Assembly (NCBI GenBank): GCA_963851415.1
Contig: CAWKPF010000002.1
Coordinates: 558,001 to 622,000, forward strand
DNA: 64,000 nucleotides
Source of the DNA: CAWKPF01 sp963851415
GTDB taxonomy: Bacteria > Acidobacteriota > Thermoanaerobaculia > Multivoradales > Multivoraceae
Direction: 5' to 3'
Positions 35,035 to 43,517 of this stretch are shown here, piece by piece. Under the pieces are notes generated by a model, which was not told the origin of the DNA, made no database searches, and saw nothing but the letters and a program-made list of their open reading frames with translations. The position numbers were made by a program, and so were the translations under genes. The stretch's first letter is position 1. Every line of letters starts with the position of its first letter.

Positions 35035-35133
35035 GGGACAGGCACTCCGGTGTAGAAACACCAGGAACGTCGCGAGAGCACCGGACGGCTGACCCGCCCT
35101 CTTCTACGATTTCTCGGTAGGAGTGCCTGTCCC
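35035..35133. repeat. REP-like element A between mtgA and speA
   Basis: A 14-bp perfect inverted repeat, GGGACAGGCACTCC (35035-35048) and GGAGTGCCTGTCCC (35120-35133), frames 71 bases. It fills the gap between two convergent genes and ends seven bases from the speA stop. The same left end recurs at 55640. It could fold as a large cruciform or act as a bidirectional terminator or transcript stabiliser. Resemblance to elements moved by Y1 (REP-associated) transposases is from memory. Confidence 0.75.
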
Positions 35134-35139
35134 TACTCT

Positions 35140-37071
35140 TCAGGCGACGGGGTCTTCGAGATAGGTGTAGCCGTCGAGTCCGGCTTCGTAGAACCGGAGC
35201 AGACGCCCCGACTCCGCTGCTTCGAGACGGCCCGCTCTGACCGCAGCTTCGACGTCCCGGCGAAAGCGCGTGGCCAACTGCTCTGCGTCGAACTGAACGT
35301 ACTGCAGCACCTCTCTGACCGTGTCACCCTTGACCACCTCGTCGAGCACAGCGGTGCCGGTCTCTTCGTCGTAGTCGACATGGACTGCGTTGGTGTCGCC
35401 GAGCAGGTTGTGCAGGTCACCCAGGATCTCCTGATAGGCGCCGACCAGGAACACCGCGAGGTAGTAGGGCTCGTCTCTGAGTGGATGCACCGGCAGGGTC
35501 CGACGTACGCCCCGGAGGTCGATGAAGCGATCGATCTTGCCATCGGAGTCGCAGGAGATGTCGCCGAGGACCGCATCGACCGCCGGCATCTCGTCGTGCC
35601 GATGGATCGGCATCACGGGAAACACCTGATCGATCGCCCAGCTGTCGGGGAGACTCTGAAAGACCGAGACGTTGCAATAGTAGGTCTCTGCCAGAAGATC
35701 TTCCAACTCCCCGAGCTCCGCAGGAGAGTCCTCCCGGCTCCCGGCCAACGATCGGATCCGAGAGCAGATCTTCCAGAAGAGGTTTTCCGCCATCGCCCGC
35801 TCCTCGAGCGACATGTACCCGAGTCGAAAGAGGCTGATCGCTTCGTCGAGCGCCTGCTGGACGTCGTGGAACGACTCGACCAGGTTGCGTTCGGTCAACG
35901 ATTCCTGGACCTCGAGCAGATCGCTCAGGGGCTGGGAAGTGGGCTCCGAGAGCCCTTCATCGGGCTGAGCCAGCCTGCCGTGCGCACTGGTCCCGAGCAC
36001 ATTGAAGATCAGGACCCCGTGGTGTGCCGAGATGGCACGGCCGCATTCGGTCACGATTGCGGGGTGTTCGACCCCGGCGTCGTCGCACACGTTGCGCACA
36101 TGAAAGACAACGTCGTTGGCGTACTCCTGCAGCGAGTAGTTGACGCTGGAAACGACATCGGTCTGCGTGCCGTCGTAGTCGACACCCAATCCCCCGCCCA
36201 CGTCCAGCTCTTTCAACCCTGCGCCCAGCTGCTTCAGCTGGACATAGACCCGTGCCGCCTCGGTGACCGCAGCCTTGATCTGCCGAATATTGGTGATCTG
36301 CGAACCCATGTGAAAGTGCAGCAGCTCGAGGCAGTCCTCCAAGCCGAGAGACTTCAGTCGCTCGATTGCGGTCAGGCACTCGATCACGGAGAGGCCGAAC
36401 TTCGAGCGGTAGCCTGCCGAGTCCTTCCAGCGTCCGGCGCCTGGAGTCGCGATCTTCATTCGGACTCCGAGCCGAGGCCTCGTCCCGTGACGTTCGGCGT
36501 ACTCGAGGAGCAAGTCGAGCTCCGGGAGGCGCTCGACGACCACGAGGATCCGTCGGCCGACCTTCTGCGCGAGCACTACCATCTCGATGTACTCGTCGTC
36601 CTTGAAGCCATTGCAGATGATCGGCGTGTCGTTTTCGACCACCGCGAGGACTGCGAGCAACTCCGCCTTGGAGCCGACTTCCAGCCCGAATCCGAACGGC
36701 CTGCCGAACTCCAGGATCTCCTCCACCACCTGGCGCTGCTGGTTTACCTTGATGGGGTACACCGCATAGTAGCCGCCCCCGTAGCCGTGACTCTGAATCG
36801 CGTTGCGAAACGACCTCTCGATCTCGACGATGCGGTGTTGGAGAATCCCGCCGAACCGCAGGAGTACGGGAAGGTCGATCCCACGCAGGTGCAGCTGATC
36901 GACGAGCTGCTTCAGATCGATCTGCCGATCGCGACGACCTCCAGGGTGCACCAGCACGTTGCCCCGGCTGCTACCCGTGCTCGCGATCGAGAAGTAACCG
37001 TGGCCCCACTGCTCGACACGGTAGATCTCCTCGGAGTCGGAGGGGCTCCAGGACGACGTCGGCCCGCTCAT
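35140..37071 (-). CDS. speA: Biosynthetic arginine decarboxylase
   Basis: 643 residues, standard for SpeA. Converts arginine to agmatine and CO2, the first step of polyamine synthesis by the agmatine route. The PLP-Lys is in YAVYPIKVNQQRQVVE; other marks are HFHMGSQITNI, GGGLGVDYDG, ECGRAISAHHG and, near the C-terminus, the active-site Cys in GDISCDSDGKIDRF. The start is the ATG at 37071, four bases inside the upstream DUF3604 gene (ATGA overlap), so translation is coupled. No speB or aguA lies nearby. Confidence 0.95.
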   Translation of the reverse strand: MSGPTSSWSPSDSEEIYRVEQWGHGYFSIASTGSSRGNVLVHPGGRRDRQIDLKQLVDQLHLRGIDLPVLLRFGGILQHRIVEIERSFRNAIQSHGYGGGYYAVYPIKVNQQRQVVEEILEFGRPFGFGLEVGSKAELLAVLAVVENDTPIICNGFKDDEYIEMVVLAQKVGRRILVVVERLPELDLLLEYAERHGTRPRLGVRMKIATPGAGRWKDSAGYRSKFGLSVIECLTAIERLKSLGLEDCLELLHFHMGSQITNIRQIKAAVTEAARVYVQLKQLGAGLKELDVGGGLGVDYDGTQTDVVSSVNYSLQEYANDVVFHVRNVCDDAGVEHPAIVTECGRAISAHHGVLIFNVLGTSAHGRLAQPDEGLSEPTSQPLSDLLEVQESLTERNLVESFHDVQQALDEAISLFRLGYMSLEERAMAENLFWKICSRIRSLAGSREDSPAELGELEDLLAETYYCNVSVFQSLPDSWAIDQVFPVMPIHRHDEMPAVDAVLGDISCDSDGKIDRFIDLRGVRRTLPVHPLRDEPYYLAVFLVGAYQEILGDLHNLLGDTNAVHVDYDEETGTAVLDEVVKGDTVREVLQYVQFDAEQLATRFRRDVEAAVRAGRLEAAESGRLLRFYEAGLDGYTYLEDPVA

Positions 37072-39686
37072 CGACTTCCCACCCAGAATGGGCTCGACCA
37101 CGCTCGGGCACCATCGATCTGGCGCACCCGCGCATAGTAGTAGTCACCCGGCGCGATCTCGTCCAGGTCGACGAACTCGAGCTCCTGGTCGAGTGGCGCC
37201 CCCGGGTTGATGCTCTGCACTCGGACCCGGTCGACGTGCTCGCCAATCGAGAGGGTCTCTTCCACCGATCCGTCCTTCAACGCGGAGAGGGCGATCGTGA
37301 ACGCAGTCGGCGGCGTGGTGGCAGGAGGACGGACCAGCATGGGCTCGAAGCCGTATTCTCGAGCCTCCCTCAGCTCGAAGTCCAGTTCGGCATCCCCACC
37401 CGCATCTTCAAGCTCTAGAAGGATCACATCCCGCCTTCCTCTCGTCTCGACGTGAAATCCCACCCGCCCGTCATTCTCTATCTCGACTCCTTCGAGATAG
37501 AGATTGTCGAGCCCGATACCTCGAGCTCCCGCCAGGCGCGCACCGCGAACTCCGATCGTCCCTCGCCACACTCGATACGGCCTCGGATTGTCTCGTTCCA
37601 GGTCCGTCTGGCTCTCACCCAGCACATCTGAAGGAGACTCGAAACCGATCAGAAGCCAGGAATGCGATTCAGGCGGCCGGCTCACGAAGTTGCGACTGAA
37701 GACGACCCTCCCATTGCGCACGATGTCGAGCTCTTCGATCGGTGCCGTCCCGGACACACGTACGCGCAATCTGCGTTGCTCGCTATCGTCCTGGCGCGAT
37801 CCCATCGGCCTGCCGTTGAGGGTCGCGTCGAGGAGAATTCGCTCTCCCGACGTCGCATAGACGGACCGTTCGCGCAGCGCCTCCCAGATGGCGTCACCGC
37901 GCTTGCGGGCGGCACGCACCGCAGCGAGCCCACCGAACTGGGCAAGCGGGGCGCTGGCAGCCCCATGAGCCAGCCCGGGCCGAGACCTGTGGTCGTCCGA
38001 GGCAGCGATGAAGCCGACTTCGAACCCGTTCTGTAGATAGAGGTTGGCGAACCACTCGAAAGTACCGTGCATCGAATAGACCTCGACGAGTCTCTCCAGC
38101 TGCGGGTCGCTCTGCGTCCAATCTGCTGCCTCATGGGCGTGCGGAACGACCAGAGCTCCCCCCGGCTCGATCCGCTCGTTCAACGCAGCGTAGAGCTCGG
38201 GCTGAGTCGGGGCCGCGAAGGTGGAAACTCGCTTCTCGTCGGCCGACCTGAAGAGGACCTCTCGATGACCTCCATACGCTCTGGGTGCCGTCCACTCGTA
38301 ACCGAGGAACGAGATGAACTCACCCTCCTTCGAATAGGAGGAGGTGAGACGCTGCAGCTGTGCCCACTCCGCGTCGTCGGTCCAGATGTCGTGCTCCGAG
38401 AGGCTCACGAAGTCGAGCTTGGCGTCGTCGCGCGCAAAGACGAAGAAGGACTCCGCCGAGCCCTGCCCCTCGGCGAACCCGGAGTGGCCATGGATATCTC
38501 CCCAGAACACCCTGTCCTCGACCTCCGCCTCGACCCAGATCGGATTGCTCTCACCCTCGATCGAGCCGTCGGCGGCGACGACCAGGAACCGATGCACGCC
38601 GGGCTCTTCGATCACCAGTCCGTCGGAGAGGTGTAGGGCGTCCCTCCCGGCACCGATCTCACCGACTGGATCTCCGTCGAGGTAGACGCGCAGCGGCGGC
38701 ATCTCGGCAACGGCCCGATTGAACCACCGATCCCGGACCCGAATCGACAGCTCGAAGGGCTCACCCACCTCCACCACCGACGGCGCCACGACTCCGATCG
38801 CCACCGGCTCCCCGCCTACCACCTGGAGCGCCGGCCATTCCGGCGTGAAGAAAACGCCTCCTTCCTCCAAGGCCAGAAAGACAGGAACCAGGAGGCGGTC
38901 CGTGCTGAAGGTCTGAACCCGCAAGCCAGGCCCACCACCGGAGCGATCGCCGAGCGTGAAGACCACGCGATCCCCCGGCCGCAGCTCTCCCCTTGCCAAC
39001 CGGAAGGAAGGCATTTCTTCGGGTCGCACCCGGCCCCCATGCGTCCCGCCGAGCGACATCGTGATCGGCTCGAACTGCACGTCGTCCGAAGAGGTGGCCG
39101 AATCGGTGCGAACCGTGACCCAACCACCCTCCTGCGCTGACGTGTTCTGGAGTCGTGTGTGATCGCTCTGGCGCTCGCGACCGAACAGGACGACTCCACC
39201 CTCTCGCATCCCACCGGTGCCTACGGTCCAGGCGAGCTCCACGGTCGCCCATCCGGCGGCGGCCAGGGGGCCGCGCTGATCGAACTCGAGAGCTCCGAGC
39301 AGATCTGGAGAGTCGCTCTTTGCAGCCAACTCCCGCACATAGCCGTCGATCGCCGCCAGACGGGCCTTCGGAATCGGAACGCCGTCCCCGGCGTTCATCG
39401 TATCGGCCACATCGACGGAGAGATCGACCGGCAGCACTCCACCGTCCAGGGCAAAGCGGTTCGCCCACTGCCACAGCAGCGCCGCGCGCTGCCCGGCGTT
39501 CGCCTGTGAGGTCGGCGACTCGTCCACGTCTGCAATCAGCTCGTCCACGCGGGTCTCGAGCTCACTCCACTCCGAATCGGCTCCGTCGGAATCCGCGCTG
39601 TCGCCAGAACAAGCCACGACGCCAGCCATGACCAGGAGCGTCAGCCCAGCCCCCACTATCGCTGGCGCGATGCGTTCGATCGACAT
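37068..39686 (-). CDS. DUF3604 lipoprotein with PHP-like fold
   Basis: 872 residues. The N-terminus VGAGLTLLVMAGVVACSG has a lipobox-like VVAC, so it is likely lipid-anchored. Residues about 60-390 are beta-rich. The DUF3604 domain starts at VFWGDIHGHSGFAEGQGS (metal-binding HGH), continues through DFVSLSEHDIW and ALVVPHAHEAADW, then IAASDDHRSRPG near residue 590; these His/Asp residues follow PHP-phosphoesterase practice. Family function is unproven; a metal-dependent hydrolase is inferred. Its stop overlaps the speA start by four bases. Confidence 0.85.
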   Translation of the reverse strand: MSIERIAPAIVGAGLTLLVMAGVVACSGDSADSDGADSEWSELETRVDELIADVDESPTSQANAGQRAALLWQWANRFALDGGVLPVDLSVDVADTMNAGDGVPIPKARLAAIDGYVRELAAKSDSPDLLGALEFDQRGPLAAAGWATVELAWTVGTGGMREGGVVLFGRERQSDHTRLQNTSAQEGGWVTVRTDSATSSDDVQFEPITMSLGGTHGGRVRPEEMPSFRLARGELRPGDRVVFTLGDRSGGGPGLRVQTFSTDRLLVPVFLALEEGGVFFTPEWPALQVVGGEPVAIGVVAPSVVEVGEPFELSIRVRDRWFNRAVAEMPPLRVYLDGDPVGEIGAGRDALHLSDGLVIEEPGVHRFLVVAADGSIEGESNPIWVEAEVEDRVFWGDIHGHSGFAEGQGSAESFFVFARDDAKLDFVSLSEHDIWTDDAEWAQLQRLTSSYSKEGEFISFLGYEWTAPRAYGGHREVLFRSADEKRVSTFAAPTQPELYAALNERIEPGGALVVPHAHEAADWTQSDPQLERLVEVYSMHGTFEWFANLYLQNGFEVGFIAASDDHRSRPGLAHGAASAPLAQFGGLAAVRAARKRGDAIWEALRERSVYATSGERILLDATLNGRPMGSRQDDSEQRRLRVRVSGTAPIEELDIVRNGRVVFSRNFVSRPPESHSWLLIGFESPSDVLGESQTDLERDNPRPYRVWRGTIGVRGARLAGARGIGLDNLYLEGVEIENDGRVGFHVETRGRRDVILLELEDAGGDAELDFELREAREYGFEPMLVRPPATTPPTAFTIALSALKDGSVEETLSIGEHVDRVRVQSINPGAPLDQELEFVDLDEIAPGDYYYARVRQIDGARAWSSPFWVGSR

Positions 39687-39718
39687 TGTGGGTGCCTGGA
39701 CTCGACGGAGCTATGGAT

Positions 39719-40906
39719 CTAGAAGACCGTCAGCTGCACACGGAGCTGAGGGCGATCGCCACCGTCCGAGAAGATCCGGTCGAACGTTGCCTGGTCTACA
39801 TCGAGCGAGAGGGTCTTGCCCAGCGCACCGTCGAGGGCCTGGGCCGGCACACCTTTGCCGGCCTTGAACTGCGGGTCCTCGGCGCTGGCCACGACCTCAT
39901 CTCCGTCGAGAAGCTCGATCAACAGACCGTACTGTCCGATGTACTGCTTGGTGTGGATGTCGGCCGTGACGTCCAACGTGAGCTGGCCCTTGCGTTTCCT
40001 GCGAGTCACGTTGACTTTCTGGATACGCGTCTGTCGGCAGACGTACTGCGAGGTCTCCGAGGTGGCCCATCCGTATCCTTCCGGAAGGTTCTCGACACGT
40101 CCGATCTCGAACTGCAGAACCATCGGAGAGTCGACCTCGATCTCCACCGGGTCCGCGGTCCGGGTGGACAGCGTCTGCACGCGGCGCTCCTCCGGCACCG
40201 GAACGACCGTTACGGACGAGGGAGCCGCGGCGACCACCGGCGCCTCTGCGGCCTGCGGCGTCCCGGTCGGCGGCGAGGACGGGGCCGCCTTCGACGTCTG
40301 CTCCCGGCTCCGCTTGCGGTCCTTCTTTCCAGGGCTGACCTCCGCGTCCTGGGAGCTCTTGGCCCCGCGGTTCGCAGTGACCTGGCTGACCGGTCGATAC
40401 AGCCCCTCCTCGAGAACCTCCCAGCTGCTCCCCTGCCGGCGCTCGACTCGGTAGCGAACCAGATCTCCATCTCGGTTCAGGGTGCCCCGCAGCTGCGTGG
40501 TCTCGCCGTCCGGTGTCGCGAGTGTGCCTTCGAACTCGTACTCGCCGTTCCCGGCTCGCCCACGATTCTGGAAGACGTCTCCGAAAGAGCCCACACCGAC
40601 CTGTCGCCAGGCCCCATCGGAAGGATCGAGAAACGTCAGCGTTTCTCCCACCCGTCCATCCATACCGCGGTAACTCTCGGTCATCGCACAGCCGTCGGGC
40701 CTCTTGGTGATTCGGCTCGTGCCGAGCACCTCTCCGGTCGTCGATTCCAACTGCCACTCCCCCAGATAGAAGTCGAGCGCTGCATACCGGGAGTCCGTCT
40801 TGCAGATGCCACCCTGGGCGAATGCAGGAGCCACTCCTGCTGTTGCCGCGGTCGCCAACACCAGGAGAACGAATTGCGAGCATCGGAGGCGAAAAGGATT
40901 CTTCAT
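39719..40906 (-). CDS. Exported protein with DUF1579-like N-terminal domain
   Basis: 395 residues from the ATG at 40906, set by GGAGA six bases upstream. Signal peptide FVLLVLATAATAGVAPAFA. Residues about 30-160 (YLGEWQLESTTGEVLGTS, RGMDGRVGETLTFLDPSDG, RYRVERRQGSSWEVL) resemble DUF1579/lipocalin-type domains. A charged Lys/Arg/Pro/Ala linker of about 70 residues follows, then a C-terminal beta domain (SPMVLQFEIGRVENLPEG to RPQLRVQLTVF). Role unknown. Upstream of the DUF3604 gene on the same strand, 32 bases apart, so possibly first gene of that transcript. Confidence 0.72.
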   Translation of the reverse strand: MKNPFRLRCSQFVLLVLATAATAGVAPAFAQGGICKTDSRYAALDFYLGEWQLESTTGEVLGTSRITKRPDGCAMTESYRGMDGRVGETLTFLDPSDGAWRQVGVGSFGDVFQNRGRAGNGEYEFEGTLATPDGETTQLRGTLNRDGDLVRYRVERRQGSSWEVLEEGLYRPVSQVTANRGAKSSQDAEVSPGKKDRKRSREQTSKAAPSSPPTGTPQAAEAPVVAAAPSSVTVVPVPEERRVQTLSTRTADPVEIEVDSPMVLQFEIGRVENLPEGYGWATSETSQYVCRQTRIQKVNVTRRKRKGQLTLDVTADIHTKQYIGQYGLLIELLDGDEVVASAEDPQFKAGKGVPAQALDGALGKTLSLDVDQATFDRIFSDGGDRPQLRVQLTVF

Positions 40907-40975
40907 GGTGGATCTCCCGAATCGGGTCACGATATCACCGCTCCGGTCGTAGAAGGGAGCTTCCGAAGTGCTCCC

Positions 40976-41647
40976 TCAGCGGAGCTGGCGACCGAAGAGA
41001 TCGAGGGTTCGGCTCCAGGCATCCTTGGCTGCCTCCTCCCGGAACACATCCTCGCGGGTGTCGTTGAAGAAGGCGTGGCCGGCTCCTGGATAGACGATGA
41101 CCTCTGCCTCTCGGCCCTTGGATCGCTGGGCCTGCGCGAAGGCCTGAGCATCGGGCACTGAAAAGAAGTCTTCCTCTTCTCCGAAGAACAGAATCCCGGG
41201 GGCCTCGATCTGGTCGAGCGGTGCCGCCCCTGCGGGAGGAAAGCCATAGAAGGCGGCGTACGCGTCGACACCCGGAAGGGTGGCCGCGATCATCGTCAGC
41301 GCGCCACCCATGCAGAACCCGGTGACGGCGACCCTGGTCGCACCCTCGGTTGTGCGCAGATGCTGGATGGCCCCGCCGATCTCCTGGGCTGCCCGAGCCC
41401 AGTCGAGCCCCTCCATCAGGTGTTGGGCCTCCTCGGCCTCGACCGTGCTCTCGCCGTGGTAGAGATCCGGGGCCAACGCGATGTAGCCCTTGCGTGCGAA
41501 CCGATCGGCCACATCCTGAATGTGAGGCACCAGTCCCCACCACTCCTGCAGCACGATGACCGCACTGCTCCCCTCCTCGGGGCGCGCCAGATAGCCATCC
41601 GCCTCACCGGCGTCAGAGGTGAACGAAACGTTTCTCGGTACGGTCAT
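40976..41647 (-). CDS. Dienelactone hydrolase family protein
   Basis: 223 residues, alpha/beta hydrolase. The Cys nucleophile of the dienelactone hydrolase type is in VTGFCMGGALT, the acid follows in FFGEEEDFFSV and the His in GAGHAFFND. VLQEWWGLVPHIQDVADRFA at the N-terminus is the family's typical lid segment. True enzymes open dienelactone to maleylacetate in chloroaromatic breakdown, the substrate of maleylacetate reductase, which is encoded at 6378-7424; the distance makes a pathway link weak. Many members act on other esters. Cytoplasmic, no signal peptide. Confidence 0.9.
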   Translation of the reverse strand: MTVPRNVSFTSDAGEADGYLARPEEGSSAVIVLQEWWGLVPHIQDVADRFARKGYIALAPDLYHGESTVEAEEAQHLMEGLDWARAAQEIGGAIQHLRTTEGATRVAVTGFCMGGALTMIAATLPGVDAYAAFYGFPPAGAAPLDQIEAPGILFFGEEEDFFSVPDAQAFAQAQRSKGREAEVIVYPGAGHAFFNDTREDVFREEAAKDAWSRTLDLFGRQLR

Positions 41648-41677
41648 CGAGTCTCTCCTCCCGCGCGCGGCACGAGC

Positions 41678-42499
41678 TCAGTGCGAGAGCACGTACAGCA
41701 CGACGTTGATTCCCAGTGGGTAGGACTTCGTGAGCGAGAACAGCTCGAAGAATTCGTCGGACTGTCCTTCGCGCTCCCATCCGTCGGCGATATCCGTATT
41801 GTGGCTCATCAGGACCAGCAATCGTCCCCCCGGATCGAAGATTCCCCGCAGGTGAGGCTCGGCAGATTCACTGCCCCGCTCGGAGGTCTCGCCGGTCCAC
41901 CCCCAGTATTGGATCGAGGGCACCTGAGGCACGCCATCGACCCGGAAGAACTGCTGGAAGATCTCGTGCTCTTCGCCGATGTCGACGATCGGATAGTCGT
42001 TCGGTGGAAGGACCTGCGCAATCTGCCTGGACCAATGACTCCAGGCCGCATCTCCCCAGAAGTCATCGACCCAGAGGAAGCCCCCCTTGAGCAGATAGTC
42101 GCGCAGCCCTGCCCTCTCGTCGGCGCCGAACCCGACCGTGCCGACGTCCGACATGAAGAGGAAGGGGAACTGGTAGAGCGCCTCGTCGGTCAGTCGCACG
42201 ACGTAGTGATCTGGCTCACCACGGTCGTCGACCCGCACCGTGGCTCCGGTCACCTCACCGAGTCGCTGCATCAGGTTGGCGTCCGAGTCGGGGTAGTCGG
42301 TATTCCACCCGTGGCCGAGCCATTCGTCGCGGACCTGGTCGTAGAGCACCCTGCAGAACACGAAGCTACCGTCGGAAACGAAGTCGGCATCGGGAAAGTT
42401 CGGCGGCGCCCAACTGCGCCTCCACTGAGCCTCGGCGAGGGAAGGGAGCCACATCCCAGCCGACAAGGCAAGCAGGAGCACGAACCGCCAGAGCTTCAT
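41678..42499 (-). CDS. Exported DUF4159 protein
   Basis: 273 residues from the ATG at 42499. Signal peptide WRFVLLLALSAGMWLPSLAEA. The DUF4159 domain runs from FCRVLYDQVRDEWLGHGW through YPDSDANLMQRL, FPFLFMSDVGTVGF, LRDYLLKGGFLWVDDFWGD and IVDIGEEHEIFQQFF to MSHNTDIADGWEREG. The fold resembles ThuA/glutamine-amidotransferase-type domains without a catalytic Cys that I can identify. In myxobacteria and Acidobacteriota such genes often lie with MoxR/DUF58 membrane clusters; here none are present. Function unknown. Divergent from the SUMF1-type gene, with a 163-base shared upstream region. Confidence 0.85.
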   Translation of the reverse strand: MKLWRFVLLLALSAGMWLPSLAEAQWRRSWAPPNFPDADFVSDGSFVFCRVLYDQVRDEWLGHGWNTDYPDSDANLMQRLGEVTGATVRVDDRGEPDHYVVRLTDEALYQFPFLFMSDVGTVGFGADERAGLRDYLLKGGFLWVDDFWGDAAWSHWSRQIAQVLPPNDYPIVDIGEEHEIFQQFFRVDGVPQVPSIQYWGWTGETSERGSESAEPHLRGIFDPGGRLLVLMSHNTDIADGWEREGQSDEFFELFSLTKSYPLGINVVLYVLSH

Positions 42500-42662
42500 C
42501 TTGTCTCGTGAACGTTCTTGTTTCCCGACGAGGGGCTTCGCAGAGAATCCCGACAAACTCTCTCCTGGTTGTCTCCCGTTCGAGCGTAGCAGAGCCACCA
42601 CGCAGTAGTGGACAGAGAGACCTGCACCTATACTGCTGAGCACCGACACGTGAGCAACCACC

Positions 42663-43517
42663 GTGACTCCCCCGATCTCAGCTCGGCGAACCGCCTCACC
42701 GACCACCCTCGGTTTCGTTCTCCTTCTCTGTACGGCTGGCTGTGGAGCCTCGGATCACGATTCCCCCGCCTCTGTCTGGACCGAGCCCACCACCGGAATG
42801 GAGCTCGTTCTACTCGGCCCGGGCAGCTTCAGGATGGGAACTCCGCCCACCGAGTTCGCGCGCGAGGAGCAGGAACACCTCCACGAGGTCCGACTCACGC
42901 GGCCCTTCTATCTAGGCCGACACGAGGTCACGCAGCGCCAATGGCAGACCGTGATGGGCGAGAACCCGAGCCAGTTTCGCGGGTGCCCCGAATGCCCGGT
43001 CGAGAACGTGAGCCGGCTCGAGATCGGAGAGTTCCTCGAGCGGCTCGAGGAGCAGGCAGGAGTCCGCCTTCGGCTCCCGACCGAGGCCGAGTGGGAGTAT
43101 GGCTGTCGGGCCGGAAGCGACACCGCCTTCGCCTGGGGTGCGACCCTCGACCCCGACCAGGCGAACTTCGACGGCTCGACGCCCTACCCCGGGGCCTCTG
43201 CAGGGGAGATTCCGACGTCGACGATGCCGGTCGGCTCGTTCGAGCCGAACGCCTGGGGCCTCTACGATATGCACGGCAATGTCTGGGAGTGGACGCTCGA
43301 CCGCCACTGCCCCTACGCCGGCGACTCGATCGACCCGCTCGGTCGTTGCGACACCGAGCTGCTGGTGATCCGCGGCGGGAGTTGGTACTACGGGCCCGAC
43401 AGTGCTCGCTGCGGTCTGCGCTATACCCATCGGCCCCAGGACGACGGCCCAAGTCTGGGCTTCCGTCTAGCGCGCGACGTGGGACCTACTCGTAGTGCAG
43501 GGCCCGGATCGGGTTGA
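42663..43517 (+). CDS. SUMF1/formylglycine-generating-enzyme-fold lipoprotein
   Basis: 284 residues from GTG at 42663 (no clear ribosome site). Lipobox VLLLCTAGC makes it a likely lipoprotein. The SUMF1 domain covers residues 40-275: GMELVLLGPGSFRMGTP, RPFYLGRHEVTQRQWQTVMG, RLPTEAEWEYGCRAG, NAWGLYDMHGNVWEWTLDR and VIRGGSWYYGP with GFRLAR. The paired catalytic cysteines of true formylglycine-generating enzymes near the C-terminus are not present in the usual GGSxxC..C arrangement, so sulfatase activation is unlikely; ligand binding or a structural role is likelier. The end overlaps the convergent permease gene by 32 bases. Confidence 0.8.
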   Translation: MTPPISARRTASPTTLGFVLLLCTAGCGASDHDSPASVWTEPTTGMELVLLGPGSFRMGTPPTEFAREEQEHLHEVRLTRPFYLGRHEVTQRQWQTVMGENPSQFRGCPECPVENVSRLEIGEFLERLEEQAGVRLRLPTEAEWEYGCRAGSDTAFAWGATLDPDQANFDGSTPYPGASAGEIPTSTMPVGSFEPNAWGLYDMHGNVWEWTLDRHCPYAGDSIDPLGRCDTELLVIRGGSWYYGPDSARCGLRYTHRPQDDGPSLGFRLARDVGPTRSAGPGSG

